Assembly: GCA_030599445.1 (NCBI GenBank)
Contig: JAUVOA010000049.1
Span: 1 to 8,855 of the forward strand
Reading direction: 5' to 3'
DNA length: 8,855 nt
Origin: Atribacterota bacterium
GTDB taxonomy: Bacteria; Atribacterota; Phoenicimicrobiia; Phoenicimicrobiales; Phoenicimicrobiaceae
Shown: piece after piece, positions 1 through 7,523 of the stretch
How positions within the stretch are numbered: the first letter of the stretch is position 1
Layout: every line of letters begins with the position of its first letter
Notes under the pieces: generated by a model
Told to the model about the DNA's origin: nothing
What the model saw: only the letters and a program-made list of their open reading frames with translations
Databases searched by the model: none
Program-made: the position numbers and the translations under genes

Positions 1-972
1 AACTTTGTCAAAATTAATATCATTTACATTATCCTGAGTAACTGCCTGACCCAAAGCTGATGGAATAAGAACATTAACGTTTTTCTTTAACCAGGCGTCT
101 CCGTCTTCTTGTTTCCAACCAAAAGATTTGGCTTTTTCCGGGTCAATAGTCCCGAATTTATCTAAGGTTCCCGGAGCAAGTAAGTCTTTGGGGTTAATCC
201 CTTTTTCGCAACTATAAGTATAGGCTCTTTTGTCTTTAGGATCCCAGCAAGACATAGCTACTACTTTCCCGCCATACTGGACTAATTTTTCACAAGCATA
301 TTGGGCAACATTACCAGCTCCTTGAATAGAAGCAGTAACATCTTTAAAATCGATATCCAACCTCTTTAGTGCTTCTCGAATACAGTAAACCGTGCCGTAA
401 CCAGTAGCCTCTGTTCTACCCAGTGAACCACCTACTCCCACTGCCTTACCAGTAACAAAGCCGGGTTTTCTATTTCTATTAATAGTATCATACTCATCCA
501 TAATCCAGAGCATATCCTGAGGATTAGTACCTACATCCGGAGCGGGAACATCTATTTCCGGCCCTACAAAATCATAGACTTTCCTAACCCAACCTCGGCA
601 TAACCTTTCAGTCTCTCTATCTGATAATTTTCTTGGATCTACGATAATTCCACCTTTGCCTCCACCTAAAGGAATATCTACCACTGCACATTTCCAGGCC
701 ATCATCATAGCTAATTGCCTGACCATGTCAATTGTCTCATCTTCTGCAAAACGAAGACCACCTTTAGCTGGTCCACGAGCGGTAGAATGTTGAACTCTAA
801 AACCGGTAAATGTCTTAGTGGTACCATTATCCATATCTATCGGAATACTAAATTGTATGGCCCTTTCCGGCTCTCTCATAAATTCCCGCAAAGCAGGATC
901 AAGATTAAGTGATTCCGCATTGTGATCAAATTGAGCTTGTACTAATTCAAAAGGGTTCATTTCTTTAGACAT
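1..972 (-). CDS. gdhA: Glutamate dehydrogenase (Glu/Leu/Phe/Val dehydrogenase family), 3' end cut by the window edge
   Basis: This enzyme catalyses reversible NAD(P)-linked oxidative deamination of glutamate to 2-oxoglutarate and ammonia in the cytoplasm. Reading the minus strand from the ATG at 972 gives 324 codons with no stop before the edge; the family is usually about 410-450 residues, so roughly the last 100 are missing. The start is supported by AGGAGGAC about 9-10 nt upstream. Visible motifs are the substrate-site lysines in GPAKGGLRF (68-75) and MAWK (91-94), the catalytic lysine in PLGGGKGG (101-108, K106), the conserved aspartate in PAPDVGTN (143-150), GGSLGRTEATG (181-191), and a Rossmann loop QGAGNVA (217-223). 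The end of the second beta strand reads AMSCWDP, with Cys where NAD-type enzymes usually have Asp, so coenzyme preference is unclear. It lies 221 bp downstream of nfnB in the same direction and probably recycles glutamate for transamination in the same pathway. A leucine/valine-type specificity cannot be fully excluded without the C-terminus. Confidence 0.93.
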   Translation of the reverse strand, partial: MSKEMNPFELVQAQFDHNAESLNLDPALREFMREPERAIQFSIPIDMDNGTTKTFTGFRVQHSTARGPAKGGLRFAEDETIDMVRQLAMMMAWKCAVVDIPLGGGKGGIIVDPRKLSDRETERLCRGWVRKVYDFVGPEIDVPAPDVGTNPQDMLWIMDEYDTINRNRKPGFVTGKAVGVGGSLGRTEATGYGTVYCIREALKRLDIDFKDVTASIQGAGNVAQYACEKLVQYGGKVVAMSCWDPKDKRAYTYSCEKGINPKDLLAPGTLDKFGTIDPEKAKSFGWKQEDGDAWLKKNVNVLIPSALGQAVTQDNVNDINFDKV

Positions 973-1193
973 TTTTGAATGTCCTCCTAAATAATTTTTA
1001 AAATTTTAATTTAACTTAGACATGATTTAAAAAAACTTTAAATTCTCAATTTTCTTTCCAGTCTGTTGCTTACCTCCCTTTTTTAGAATAATTCATATTA
1101 TTTATTTCATATGCATATTAATCATCAAAACTATCATTAACATTTTTTATAATTTTGATGCATCCAACCTCTATGCACAATTAAACTGAAAAT
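973..1193 (-). other. Intergenic region between nfnB and gdhA (gdhA leader)
   Basis: This gap of 221 bp is very AT-rich and holds no credible gene. It is the only sizeable gap downstream of the regulator gene, so gdhA may have its own promoter. A TTGATG hexamer (minus strand, 1128-1123) has only poor -10 matches at suitable spacing, so I do not call a promoter. A GGGAGGT sequence (1078-1072, minus strand) resembles a ribosome binding site but has no start codon suitably placed after it. No GC-rich hairpin followed by a T-run is visible, so I see no intrinsic terminator for the upstream operon; read-through into gdhA remains possible. Confidence 0.6.
1123..1160. repeat. 8-bp inverted repeat with 22-nt spacer in the gdhA leader
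   Basis: CATCAAAA (1123-1130) is matched by its exact reverse complement TTTTGATG (1153-1160). The arms are AT-rich, the spacer is long, and no T-run follows in either direction, so it does not look like an intrinsic terminator. It could be a two-site operator ahead of gdhA or a chance match in AT-rich DNA. The nearby ATATGCATAT (1110-1119) is also palindromic. Confidence 0.35.
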
Positions 1194-2627
1194 TTAAAAC
1201 CTTTTTCTCAAACTTTTACCCGAAGACAAGAATTCAATAATCGCCCGGGCTGCTACCTTACCATCTCCTACTGCTGAGATTACTGTAGCCGAACCCCTGA
1301 CAATATCTCCTCCGGCAAATATCCCTTCTTTGGTAGTAGTTTTGGTGTTATCATCTATAATGAAATAACCCCACTGGTTAATCTCAACTCCGGTGGCACT
1401 GCGAGCTACAATAGGATTAGCAGAAGTGCCAATGGCATCTATGACCATATCTACTTCGATTAGGAAATTAGAACCGGGGATAGGTATAGGTCTTCTTCGA
1501 CCCGAATCATCCGGTTCACCTAATTCCATCTTCAGACATTCCATTCCCCTAACATTACCTTTACCATCACCCAATACTTTAACAGGGAGGGTAAGAAAAT
1601 TAAAGATAATCCCCTCTTCCTCAGCATGATGGACTTCTTCAGCTCGAGCAGGGACTTCTTTTCGGGACCTGCGATAGACAATATAGGACTTTTCTGCTCC
1701 TAACCTTAAGGCAGTACGGGCTGAATCCATGGCTACGTTTCCTGCTCCGATAGTAGCTGCTTTTTTACCTATCTTAATCGGGGTATCGTACTTGGGAAAG
1801 AGATAGGCCTTCATCAGATTAGCTCGAGTGAGGAATTCATTTGCTGAATAAACATCATTTAAGTTTTCCCCGGGGATATTCATAAACCGAGGGGCACCTG
1901 CTCCGTTGGCTAAGAAGATGGCATCAAATTCCTGGGTTAGTTCATCTACGCTCTTGGTAGTCCCCACTACAAAATCGGTTATTACTTTCACCCCTAATTT
2001 TTCAATTTCTTTTACTTCGTATTCCACTATCGATTTAGGGAGTCGAAATTCAGGAATACCGTAGACCAAGACTCCCCCGGGCTGGTGTAGGGCTTCAAAG
2101 ATAGTAACTTCATAACCTAATTTAGCTAAATCAGCAGCACAAGTAAGTCCGGCGGGGCCAGAACCTACTACTGCTACTTTCTGTTCTTTTTTACTAATCT
2201 TTGGTAGGTTTCCGTGAATATTATTTTCTCGAGCCCAATCAGCCACAAATCGTTCTAATCGACCGATGGCTATCGGTTTTTTCTGTTTTTCTAAAATACA
2301 AACCTGCTGACATTGTTCTTCTTGAGGGCATACTCTTCCAGTCATAGCCGGAAGGTCATCAGTTTTTAATATTTCCAGATAAGCACTGGAAAAATCTTCC
2401 TCAACAATCTTCTCGATAAATTTAGGTATATTAATCTCCGCCGGACAACCGGGAACACATTTAGGATTTTTACACTGCAGACATCTTTGAGCCTCATAAA
2501 TGGCTTGTTCTTGGGTGTAGCCCAAAGGTACTTCTTTAAAATTATAAATTCTCTCTTTAGGTTCTTGTTCGGGCATAGGAATCTGCTCTCTTTTTACCCT
2601 TTCTTTGGGTGGTATCATTTCGGCCAT
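1194..2627 (-). CDS. nfnB: NfnB: large subunit of NADH-dependent reduced ferredoxin:NADP+ oxidoreductase (GltD-like flavoprotein)
   Basis: This 477-residue protein belongs to the glutamate synthase small-subunit (GltD) family. Visible in order: an N-terminal cysteine cluster CLQCKNPKCVPGCP (C49, C52, C57, C61), a second set C100/C106/C110 with only three cysteines (consistent with a non-Cys ligand as reported for Nfn), the FAD dinucleotide loop GSGPAG (155-160), a second Rossmann loop GAGNVAMD (294-301) for NADP(H), the arginines of YRRSRKEVPAR (318-328), and FAGGD (437-441) of the FAD domain. There is no glutamate synthase large subunit beside it; instead the start ATG overlaps the nfnA stop by one base (TAATG), which is the classic nfnAB arrangement. 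The complex is cytoplasmic and couples NADPH oxidation to NAD+ and ferredoxin reduction, or the reverse. A stand-alone GltD or sulfide dehydrogenase (SudA) label would describe the same family, but the partner gene favours Nfn. Confidence 0.93.
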   Translation of the reverse strand: MAEMIPPKERVKREQIPMPEQEPKERIYNFKEVPLGYTQEQAIYEAQRCLQCKNPKCVPGCPAEINIPKFIEKIVEEDFSSAYLEILKTDDLPAMTGRVCPQEEQCQQVCILEKQKKPIAIGRLERFVADWARENNIHGNLPKISKKEQKVAVVGSGPAGLTCAADLAKLGYEVTIFEALHQPGGVLVYGIPEFRLPKSIVEYEVKEIEKLGVKVITDFVVGTTKSVDELTQEFDAIFLANGAGAPRFMNIPGENLNDVYSANEFLTRANLMKAYLFPKYDTPIKIGKKAATIGAGNVAMDSARTALRLGAEKSYIVYRRSRKEVPARAEEVHHAEEEGIIFNFLTLPVKVLGDGKGNVRGMECLKMELGEPDDSGRRRPIPIPGSNFLIEVDMVIDAIGTSANPIVARSATGVEINQWGYFIIDDNTKTTTKEGIFAGGDIVRGSATVISAVGDGKVAARAIIEFLSSGKSLRKRF

Positions 2628-3484
2628 TAATTTGTCCCCCTTCCGCAGCTACATGGGTGAGTATGCTCGTGGTAGAGATCCCAAGATTTTTTCTCTGAAT
2701 CTTTATAACGGGAAAGACGATTCATAAACTCTGTCCAATCTACCAGTTGGCCATTAAATTCCGGTCCATCAGTACAGACAAATTTGGTTTCTCCCCCGAT
2801 GGTAACTCTACAGGAACCACACATTCCGGTACCATCTACCATAATACTGTTAAGACTAACTATGGTTTCTACCTGATAAGGTTTGGTGGTTTCACAAGTC
2901 ACCTTCATCATAATAGCCGGACCGATAGTCCATACCTTCTTAATAAATTTATCCTTATCTAAGAGCTCTTTTAGGACTTGAGTGACAAAACCCTTTCGTC
3001 CATAACTACCATCATCAGTGGTAACAATCAGTTCTGAGGAGGCTTTTCTTATCTCCTCTTCCATAATAATTAGTTCCTTGTTACGGGCACCAATAATTGA
3101 AATAACTTCGTTCCCAGCTTCTTTTAAGGCACGGGTAATTGGATAGATGCAGGCGATCCCGGTACCTCCGCCTACGGTTATTACTTTACCGTAATTTTCA
3201 ATCTCGGTCTTTTTGCCTAAAGGTCCGATAAAGGAGAATAGTTTATCTCCTTCTTTCAGGGTGAAAAGCTCTTCACTGGTTTTGCCTACTATCTGAAAGA
3301 CGATGTGAATCAATCCTTTCTCTCGGTCAAAATCGGCAACAGTTAAAGGGATTCGTTCTCCCTTTTCCTTGATCATTAGAATGATAAATTGACCAGGCTG
3401 GACTGAGGAAGCCACTTCAGGGGCTTCGATCCACATTGAATAAATAGCATCATCTAGTTTTTCTTTTTTTATTATTTTATACAT
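2627..3484 (-). CDS. nfnA: NfnA: small subunit of NADH-dependent reduced ferredoxin:NADP+ oxidoreductase (FNR-like, FAD and [2Fe-2S])
   Basis: This 285-residue protein has the ferredoxin-NADP reductase/PyrK layout: a beta-barrel FAD domain with RIPLTVAD (44-51), an NAD-binding loop GGGTGIA (105-111), and a C-terminal [2Fe-2S] site with D217 followed by C222, C225 and C237 (motif MCGSC...FVC). An Asp plus three Cys is the ligand set reported for Nfn small subunits, as opposed to four Cys in PyrK. It pairs with NfnB, whose start overlaps its stop. The ATG at 3484 follows the ackA stop by 21 nt, with an AAAGGA-type site about 12 nt upstream. The protein ends in an unusual His/Cys-rich tail (HEHTHPCSC, 272-280) whose role I cannot assign. 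SudB (sulfide dehydrogenase beta) is an alternative name for the same family. Confidence 0.93.
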   Translation of the reverse strand: MYKIIKKEKLDDAIYSMWIEAPEVASSVQPGQFIILMIKEKGERIPLTVADFDREKGLIHIVFQIVGKTSEELFTLKEGDKLFSFIGPLGKKTEIENYGKVITVGGGTGIACIYPITRALKEAGNEVISIIGARNKELIIMEEEIRKASSELIVTTDDGSYGRKGFVTQVLKELLDKDKFIKKVWTIGPAIMMKVTCETTKPYQVETIVSLNSIMVDGTGMCGSCRVTIGGETKFVCTDGPEFNGQLVDWTEFMNRLSRYKDSEKKSWDLYHEHTHPCSCGRGTN

Positions 3485-3505
3485 TCTATATTTATTAATC
3501 CTTTT

Positions 3506-4708
3506 TTAGAGTTTTTCTATTATTTCCATTGTATCCTTTGCAATCATCCATTCTTCATTTGTTGGAATGACCATTACTTTTACTTTTGAACCATCTTTAC
3601 TAATAATCGTTTCTTTGCTACTACTATTATTTTTTTCAGGATCGATTTTTATTCCTAAAAATTCTAATCCTTCACAAGCTCCCTTTCTTACTTTCCATGC
3701 ATTTTCTCCAATACCGGCAGTAAAGACAACCACATCTACTCCACCCATGGCAGCCGCATAAGCTCCGATATATTTTTTTATCCCGTAATCTAAGATAGAT
3801 AATGCTCTGATCGCTCTTTCATCACCTTGTTTTGCTTTTTTCCCTAAATCTCTGTTATCACTCGAAATCCCTTCAGATAGACCAAATAATCCACTTTCTT
3901 CATAGATAATTTTATTGATTTCCTCTATAGAAAGTTTTTCTTTATCCATTAAAAAAGGAATCACTGCAGGGTCAACATCTCCGCTACGAGTCCCCATAAC
4001 TATACCGGCAACTGTCCCAAATCCCAAGCTCGTATCAATTGAAATTCCATTTTTTACAGCAGTAATACTTGAACCATTCCCCAGGTGGCAAGTAATTATT
4101 TTAAGTTCTTCTATGGGTTTATTTAAAATATCAGCTGCTTTTTGAGCTACATACTTATGAGAAGTTCCGTGGAATCCATATCTTCTTACTTTATATTTCT
4201 TATAAAATTTATAAGGTATACCGTAGAGATAGGCGCATTCCGGAATAGTCTGATGAAAAGCAGTATCAAATACTCCCACTTGGGGTACTCCGGGTATTAG
4301 CTCTTTACAGACTTCTATTCCTAAAATATTAGGCGGGTTATGTAAAGGAGCAAGTTCGATACATTCTTTTAAGGCATCCATAACTTCATCGGTAAGTAAA
4401 ACTGAGCCGGAAAATTTTTCCCCAGCATGAACTACTCTATGGCCTACTGCTACTATTTCAGAGATATCCTTAATTACACCATAATCTGGATGAAGTAAGG
4501 CATCCATCATTAACTTAATCCCTACTCTATGGTTAGGGATATCCTGATGGGTTATAACCGGGTCTCTGTCAGAAGGATAATGATTAATAATTGAATCAGA
4601 AATTCCAATCCTCTCCATTAAGCCTTTAGCCAGTACAGACTCATCAGTCATGTCGAATAACTGATATTTTATAGATGAACTGCCGCTATTTACCACTAAA
4701 ACTTTCAT
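3506..4708 (-). CDS. ackA: Acetate kinase
   Basis: This 400-residue protein is full length for acetate kinase, which makes ATP from acetyl-phosphate (some members also accept propionyl-phosphate). Both family signatures are intact: VVNSGSSSIKYQLF near the N-terminus (N7) and RRYGFHGTSHKYV (176-187, H180). Other catalytic positions are R91 in GHRVVHAGE, D148 in GVFDTAFH, TCHLGNGSS (206-214), R241 in GTRSGDVDP, AGIGENAWKVR (331-341) and the C-terminal TNEEW. The numbering of N7, R91, D148, H180 and R241 agrees with the well-studied archaeal enzyme. The ATG at 4708 is preceded by AAGGAG about 12 nt upstream. The gene lies 42 nt after korC and 21 nt before nfnA. No phosphotransacetylase is adjacent; the usual pta partner is absent from this window, so acyl-phosphate must come from an enzyme encoded elsewhere. 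Confidence 0.97.
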   Translation of the reverse strand: MKVLVVNSGSSSIKYQLFDMTDESVLAKGLMERIGISDSIINHYPSDRDPVITHQDIPNHRVGIKLMMDALLHPDYGVIKDISEIVAVGHRVVHAGEKFSGSVLLTDEVMDALKECIELAPLHNPPNILGIEVCKELIPGVPQVGVFDTAFHQTIPECAYLYGIPYKFYKKYKVRRYGFHGTSHKYVAQKAADILNKPIEELKIITCHLGNGSSITAVKNGISIDTSLGFGTVAGIVMGTRSGDVDPAVIPFLMDKEKLSIEEINKIIYEESGLFGLSEGISSDNRDLGKKAKQGDERAIRALSILDYGIKKYIGAYAAAMGGVDVVVFTAGIGENAWKVRKGACEGLEFLGIKIDPEKNNSSSKETIISKDGSKVKVMVIPTNEEWMIAKDTMEIIEKL

Positions 4709-4750
4709 TTTATTCTTAATCTCCTTTTTCGCAAATTTTTATTTTTCTGA

Positions 4751-5317
4751 TTACTTGCTTTCCTGTTTCTTTGCTTTTAAATCTTTAGCAATATCAAATC
4801 CTAAGAGTAATGCCTTTCTATTTACTTCCTTTGCTTTAACTGGAACCTTAGAACCTACTGCCTTTTGAATAGCTTCTTGGGAAACCACTCCAGTTAAGCC
4901 TACAATTATTCCTAAAGAAATAATATTGGTAACTAATTTTGTTCCGAATTTTTTTTGAGCCGTTTCAGCAATAGGAAACAAATATATTTTATTTGAGATA
5001 GTAGGAACCTCTGTTACTAATGTAGAATCAGTTACCAAGATACCGTCTTTGTTTAGATTTTTAACATATTTATCACAAGCAGTCTGAGTTAGAGCTAAAA
5101 GGATATCCGATTTTATCACTTTAGGATAATCTATAGTATCATTGCTTATAACCACTTCTGATCTACTGGCTCCTCCTCGGGCTTCTGGCCCGTAAGATTG
5201 GGTTTGAACTGCTTCCTTTTCGTCATATATTCCGGCTGCTTCGGCTAAAACAATTCCAGCTAAAATTAGTCCCTGGCCTCCGGATCCGCTTAAGCATATT
5301 TCAACTCTTTCTTTCAT
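4751..5317 (-). CDS. korC: 2-oxoacid:ferredoxin oxidoreductase, gamma subunit
   Basis: This 188-residue protein is a normal-length gamma subunit of the pyruvate/2-oxoacid:ferredoxin oxidoreductase superfamily. It carries the glycine-rich loop GSGGQG (11-16) and the family signature QSYGPEARGG (40-49), which help form the CoA-side interface of the complex. Its ATG overlaps the korB stop by one base (TAATG), and GGGAGG lies about 10 nt upstream inside korB, so the two are almost certainly translationally coupled. The gene order ferredoxin subunit, alpha, beta, gamma is typical of 2-oxoglutarate and branched-chain 2-oxoacid oxidoreductases. Sequence alone does not tell which 2-oxoacid is used. 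Confidence 0.93.
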   Translation of the reverse strand: MKERVEICLSGSGGQGLILAGIVLAEAAGIYDEKEAVQTQSYGPEARGGASRSEVVISNDTIDYPKVIKSDILLALTQTACDKYVKNLNKDGILVTDSTLVTEVPTISNKIYLFPIAETAQKKFGTKLVTNIISLGIIVGLTGVVSQEAIQKAVGSKVPVKAKEVNRKALLLGFDIAKDLKAKKQESK

Positions 5318-6144
5318 TATTTATTGCCTCCCATCTCCTGAGCTTTTTTAATAATCTCTTTATATCGTGCAGTATAGTCTGGTCTATCTTTGTTTAAAAA
5401 CTCGCCTACAGCATATTTTTCCTTTTTTTCATCAGGGGAAAGTCCTTCCCATACTTTTTTGGAAACTGCTATATCTTTTATCCACTTTAACATGTCTACC
5501 GGCGATTTCATCTTATTCATTTTGCCATATGAGACAGGGCAATCAGATATTATCTCTACTACTGAAAACCCTTTTTTGTCTAAAGCTTTTTTTATTAAAG
5601 AGGCCGATTGTCGAGGATTATAAACTGTTCCTCGGGCTACATAACTTGCACCTGCCGCAGTAGCCAGTTCAACCAAATCAAAGGATTGATCAATATTTCC
5701 ATAAGGCGCAGTAGAACCAAATTTACCGGTTGGAGTAAGAGGTGAATATTGTCCTCCGGTCATTCCATAAATCATATTATTAATAATTATAGCGGTTAAA
5801 TCGATATTACGTCGTGCGGCGTGGATGAAATGGTTTCCTCCAATAGCTGAACAATCTCCATCTCCCATAACTACTATTACTTTTAAATCAGGATTTGCCA
5901 TTTTTATACCGGTAGCAAAAGGCAAAGCTCTTCCGTGGATAGTATTCATAGTACAAAAATCTACATAACCAGTAATCCTACTGGAACATCCTATCCCGGA
6001 AACCGCTACAATTTTATCTTTATCCCATTTTAAATCATCTATTGCTCGTATTATAGCTCCTAATACAATACCATTTCCACATCCGGGGCACCATATATGA
6101 GGGAACATCTCTTCTCTGATATAACTATCAATTACAGTCTTCAT
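5317..6144 (-). CDS. korB: 2-oxoacid:ferredoxin oxidoreductase, beta subunit (thiamine-diphosphate-binding)
   Basis: This 275-residue subunit binds thiamine diphosphate and the proximal [4Fe-4S] cluster, and carries out the decarboxylation chemistry. Visible motifs are CPGCG (19-23), GIGCSSR (50-56), HGRALPFATG (70-79), the Mg/ThDP motif GDGD (95-98) ending in NN (122-123), and IYGMTGGQYSP (125-135). C19, C22, C53 and C202 fit the four-cysteine cluster spacing of archaeal 2-oxoacid:ferredoxin oxidoreductases. The ATG at 6144 lies inside the end of korA (17-nt overlap) and is preceded by AGGAGG at good spacing. With korA, korC and korD it makes the four-subunit complex that turns a 2-oxoacid, CoA and oxidised ferredoxin into acyl-CoA, CO2 and reduced ferredoxin. 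Confidence 0.95.
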   Translation of the reverse strand: MKTVIDSYIREEMFPHIWCPGCGNGIVLGAIIRAIDDLKWDKDKIVAVSGIGCSSRITGYVDFCTMNTIHGRALPFATGIKMANPDLKVIVVMGDGDCSAIGGNHFIHAARRNIDLTAIIINNMIYGMTGGQYSPLTPTGKFGSTAPYGNIDQSFDLVELATAAGASYVARGTVYNPRQSASLIKKALDKKGFSVVEIISDCPVSYGKMNKMKSPVDMLKWIKDIAVSKKVWEGLSPDEKKEKYAVGEFLNKDRPDYTARYKEIIKKAQEMGGNK

Positions 6145-7288
6145 TATTTTTTTCCTCCTGAACCTTCCCTAATATCTCTATAGGATTAATTAATTCACCA
6201 TCTACCCGACCATAAGGTACAACCCGACATTTTCCTTGGGCAGCTCTCTCTACCTCTAAAACTATCTGGCCTAAATTCATTTCCGGAACTATAATTAAAT
6301 CTACCTGTTGAGCCAACCTGTTTACTTCTTCAAAACAGAAAGGCCAAATAGTCAATAATTTTAATAAACCCACTTTTAACCCCTCTTTTCGGGCTAATTT
6401 CACTGTTCTCTCAGCAGCTCTTACCACTGAACCATAGGCAATTAAAGCAGTATCAGCATCCTCTAATAAGTATTCTTCATAAATTAATATATCTTTAATA
6501 TTCTTCTGAATCTTGTTATGTAAACGCCTTATAAAAGCATCTATTTCTTGAGAGTTAGAAGTAGGTAAACCTTTATAATTATGAATTAAACCGGTTATAT
6601 GATAACGGTATCCTTCTCCAAAGTTGGCCATAGGAGGAATTCCGTCTTCATCAGGTTTAAAGGGTAAATATTCTTCAGGGGGAATAGTAGGTTTTTTTCG
6701 GTTTACTATTTCCACATCTTCCGGAGCAGGTATCTCTACCTTTTCCCGCATATGAGCGATTACTTCGTCAAGGAGTAAAATGACTGGTATTCTATACTTT
6801 TCACTAAAATTAAATGCTTTAATAGTTAAGGTAAGTATCTCATTAACGGTGGAAGGAGCGAGGGCAATAATGGGGTGATCTCCATGAGTTCCCCATCTTG
6901 CTTGCATCATATCACCCTGAGATGGTTTAGTAGGTAATCCGGTACTCGGCCCGCCTCTTTGAGCATTAACCACCACGCAGGGTATTTCATTTGTAATGGC
7001 GAAACCTAAATTTTCCTGTTTTAAGCACATTCCGGGACCCGAAGTAGCAGTCAGAGATTTTAGTCCTACTACAGATGCACCAATTACTGCTGCCATACTG
7101 GCAATTTCATCCTCCATCTGAACAAATTTTCCGCCAAGACGAGGCAATCTGCGAGCCATTCCCTCAGCTATCTCGGAAGAAGGAGTAATAGGGTAACCGG
7201 CAAAAAATCTAACTCCGGCTAATATTGCTCCCTCAACACAAGCTTCATTTCCTTGTAACAATTTTATGTTTCCTTTCAATTTATTCAT
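6128..7288 (-). CDS. korA: 2-oxoacid:ferredoxin oxidoreductase, alpha subunit
   Basis: This is the pyrimidine/alpha subunit, 386 residues from the chosen ATG. It shows GYPITPSSEIAE (31-42), QMEDEIAS (57-64), the ATSGPG turn (81-86) and the RGGPSTGLPTKPSQGD segment (101-116) that is characteristic of the KorA/VorB type of 2-oxoacid oxidoreductases. I chose the ATG at 7288 instead of the longer in-frame TTG at 7321. GGAAGG lies 5 nt before the ATG, the overlap with korD then shrinks to 8 nt, and the family homology (KGNIKLLQGNEA) begins right after it; the 11 extra residues would simply read through the end of korD. The stop is TGA, 17 nt inside korB. Substrate (2-oxoglutarate, 2-oxoisovalerate, or broad) is not settled by motifs; the neighbouring acetate kinase and glutamate dehydrogenase suggest amino-acid-derived 2-oxoacids. 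Confidence 0.94.
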   Translation of the reverse strand: MNKLKGNIKLLQGNEACVEGAILAGVRFFAGYPITPSSEIAEGMARRLPRLGGKFVQMEDEIASMAAVIGASVVGLKSLTATSGPGMCLKQENLGFAITNEIPCVVVNAQRGGPSTGLPTKPSQGDMMQARWGTHGDHPIIALAPSTVNEILTLTIKAFNFSEKYRIPVILLLDEVIAHMREKVEIPAPEDVEIVNRKKPTIPPEEYLPFKPDEDGIPPMANFGEGYRYHITGLIHNYKGLPTSNSQEIDAFIRRLHNKIQKNIKDILIYEEYLLEDADTALIAYGSVVRAAERTVKLARKEGLKVGLLKLLTIWPFCFEEVNRLAQQVDLIIVPEMNLGQIVLEVERAAQGKCRVVPYGRVDGELINPIEILGKVQEEKNNEDCN

Positions 7289-7523
7289 CTTTTCCTTCCA
7301 CTCCTTCAACTGTAATAGCAAAATCTGGACATCTCAGTTCACAAAGGCCGCATTTTATACAAGCATCAATGTTTTTAGGAATAGGTTTCCCTTGATCATC
7401 AGGAACTAATACATCCTTGGGGCAAAATTCAATACAAATACCACATGATTTACACCATTCTCTGCGGACTGATATCTTTACTAAATTATTTTGATAAACT
7501 TCCAATATTTTTTTTTGCTTCAT
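7281..7523 (-). CDS. korD: 2-oxoacid:ferredoxin oxidoreductase, delta (2[4Fe-4S] ferredoxin-like) subunit
   Basis: This 80-residue protein holds two complete [4Fe-4S] motifs, CKSCGICIEFCP and CIKCGLCELRCP, separated by about 24 residues containing the PxDxQGKPI turn usual for the delta subunit of 2-oxoacid oxidoreductases. It relays electrons from the ThDP-proximal cluster to external ferredoxin. The ATG (7523) overlaps the stop of the GntR gene by 4 nt (ATGA), and the end overlaps korA by 8 nt. A GGAGG lies about 15 nt before the ATG, slightly far, so translation may rely partly on coupling to the regulator gene. A free ferredoxin is possible in principle, but its position immediately before korA argues for a subunit. 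Confidence 0.93.
   Translation of the reverse strand: MKQKKILEVYQNNLVKISVRREWCKSCGICIEFCPKDVLVPDDQGKPIPKNIDACIKCGLCELRCPDFAITVEGVEGKDE
7294..7299 (-). promoter_or_regulatory. Ribosome binding site that decides the korA start
   Basis: GGAAGG on the minus strand lies 5 nt before the ATG at 7288, with a GAAGGAG a little further upstream. No comparable site precedes the longer TTG start at 7321, so the ATG is preferred. Confidence 0.65.

Noticed and set aside
1123..1160. Inverted repeat as an intrinsic terminator of the nfnB transcript
   Set aside because: The stem is AT-rich with a 22-nt loop and no T-run follows on the minus strand.
1194..2627. Glutamate synthase small subunit (GltD) as the function
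   Set aside because: There is no large glutamate synthase subunit nearby, and the one-base overlap with nfnA points to the NfnAB complex.
7289..7321. Longer TTG start for korA
   Set aside because: It adds 11 residues that lie wholly inside korD in another frame; the ATG at 7288 has a well-spaced GGAAGG and fits the family's usual N-terminus.
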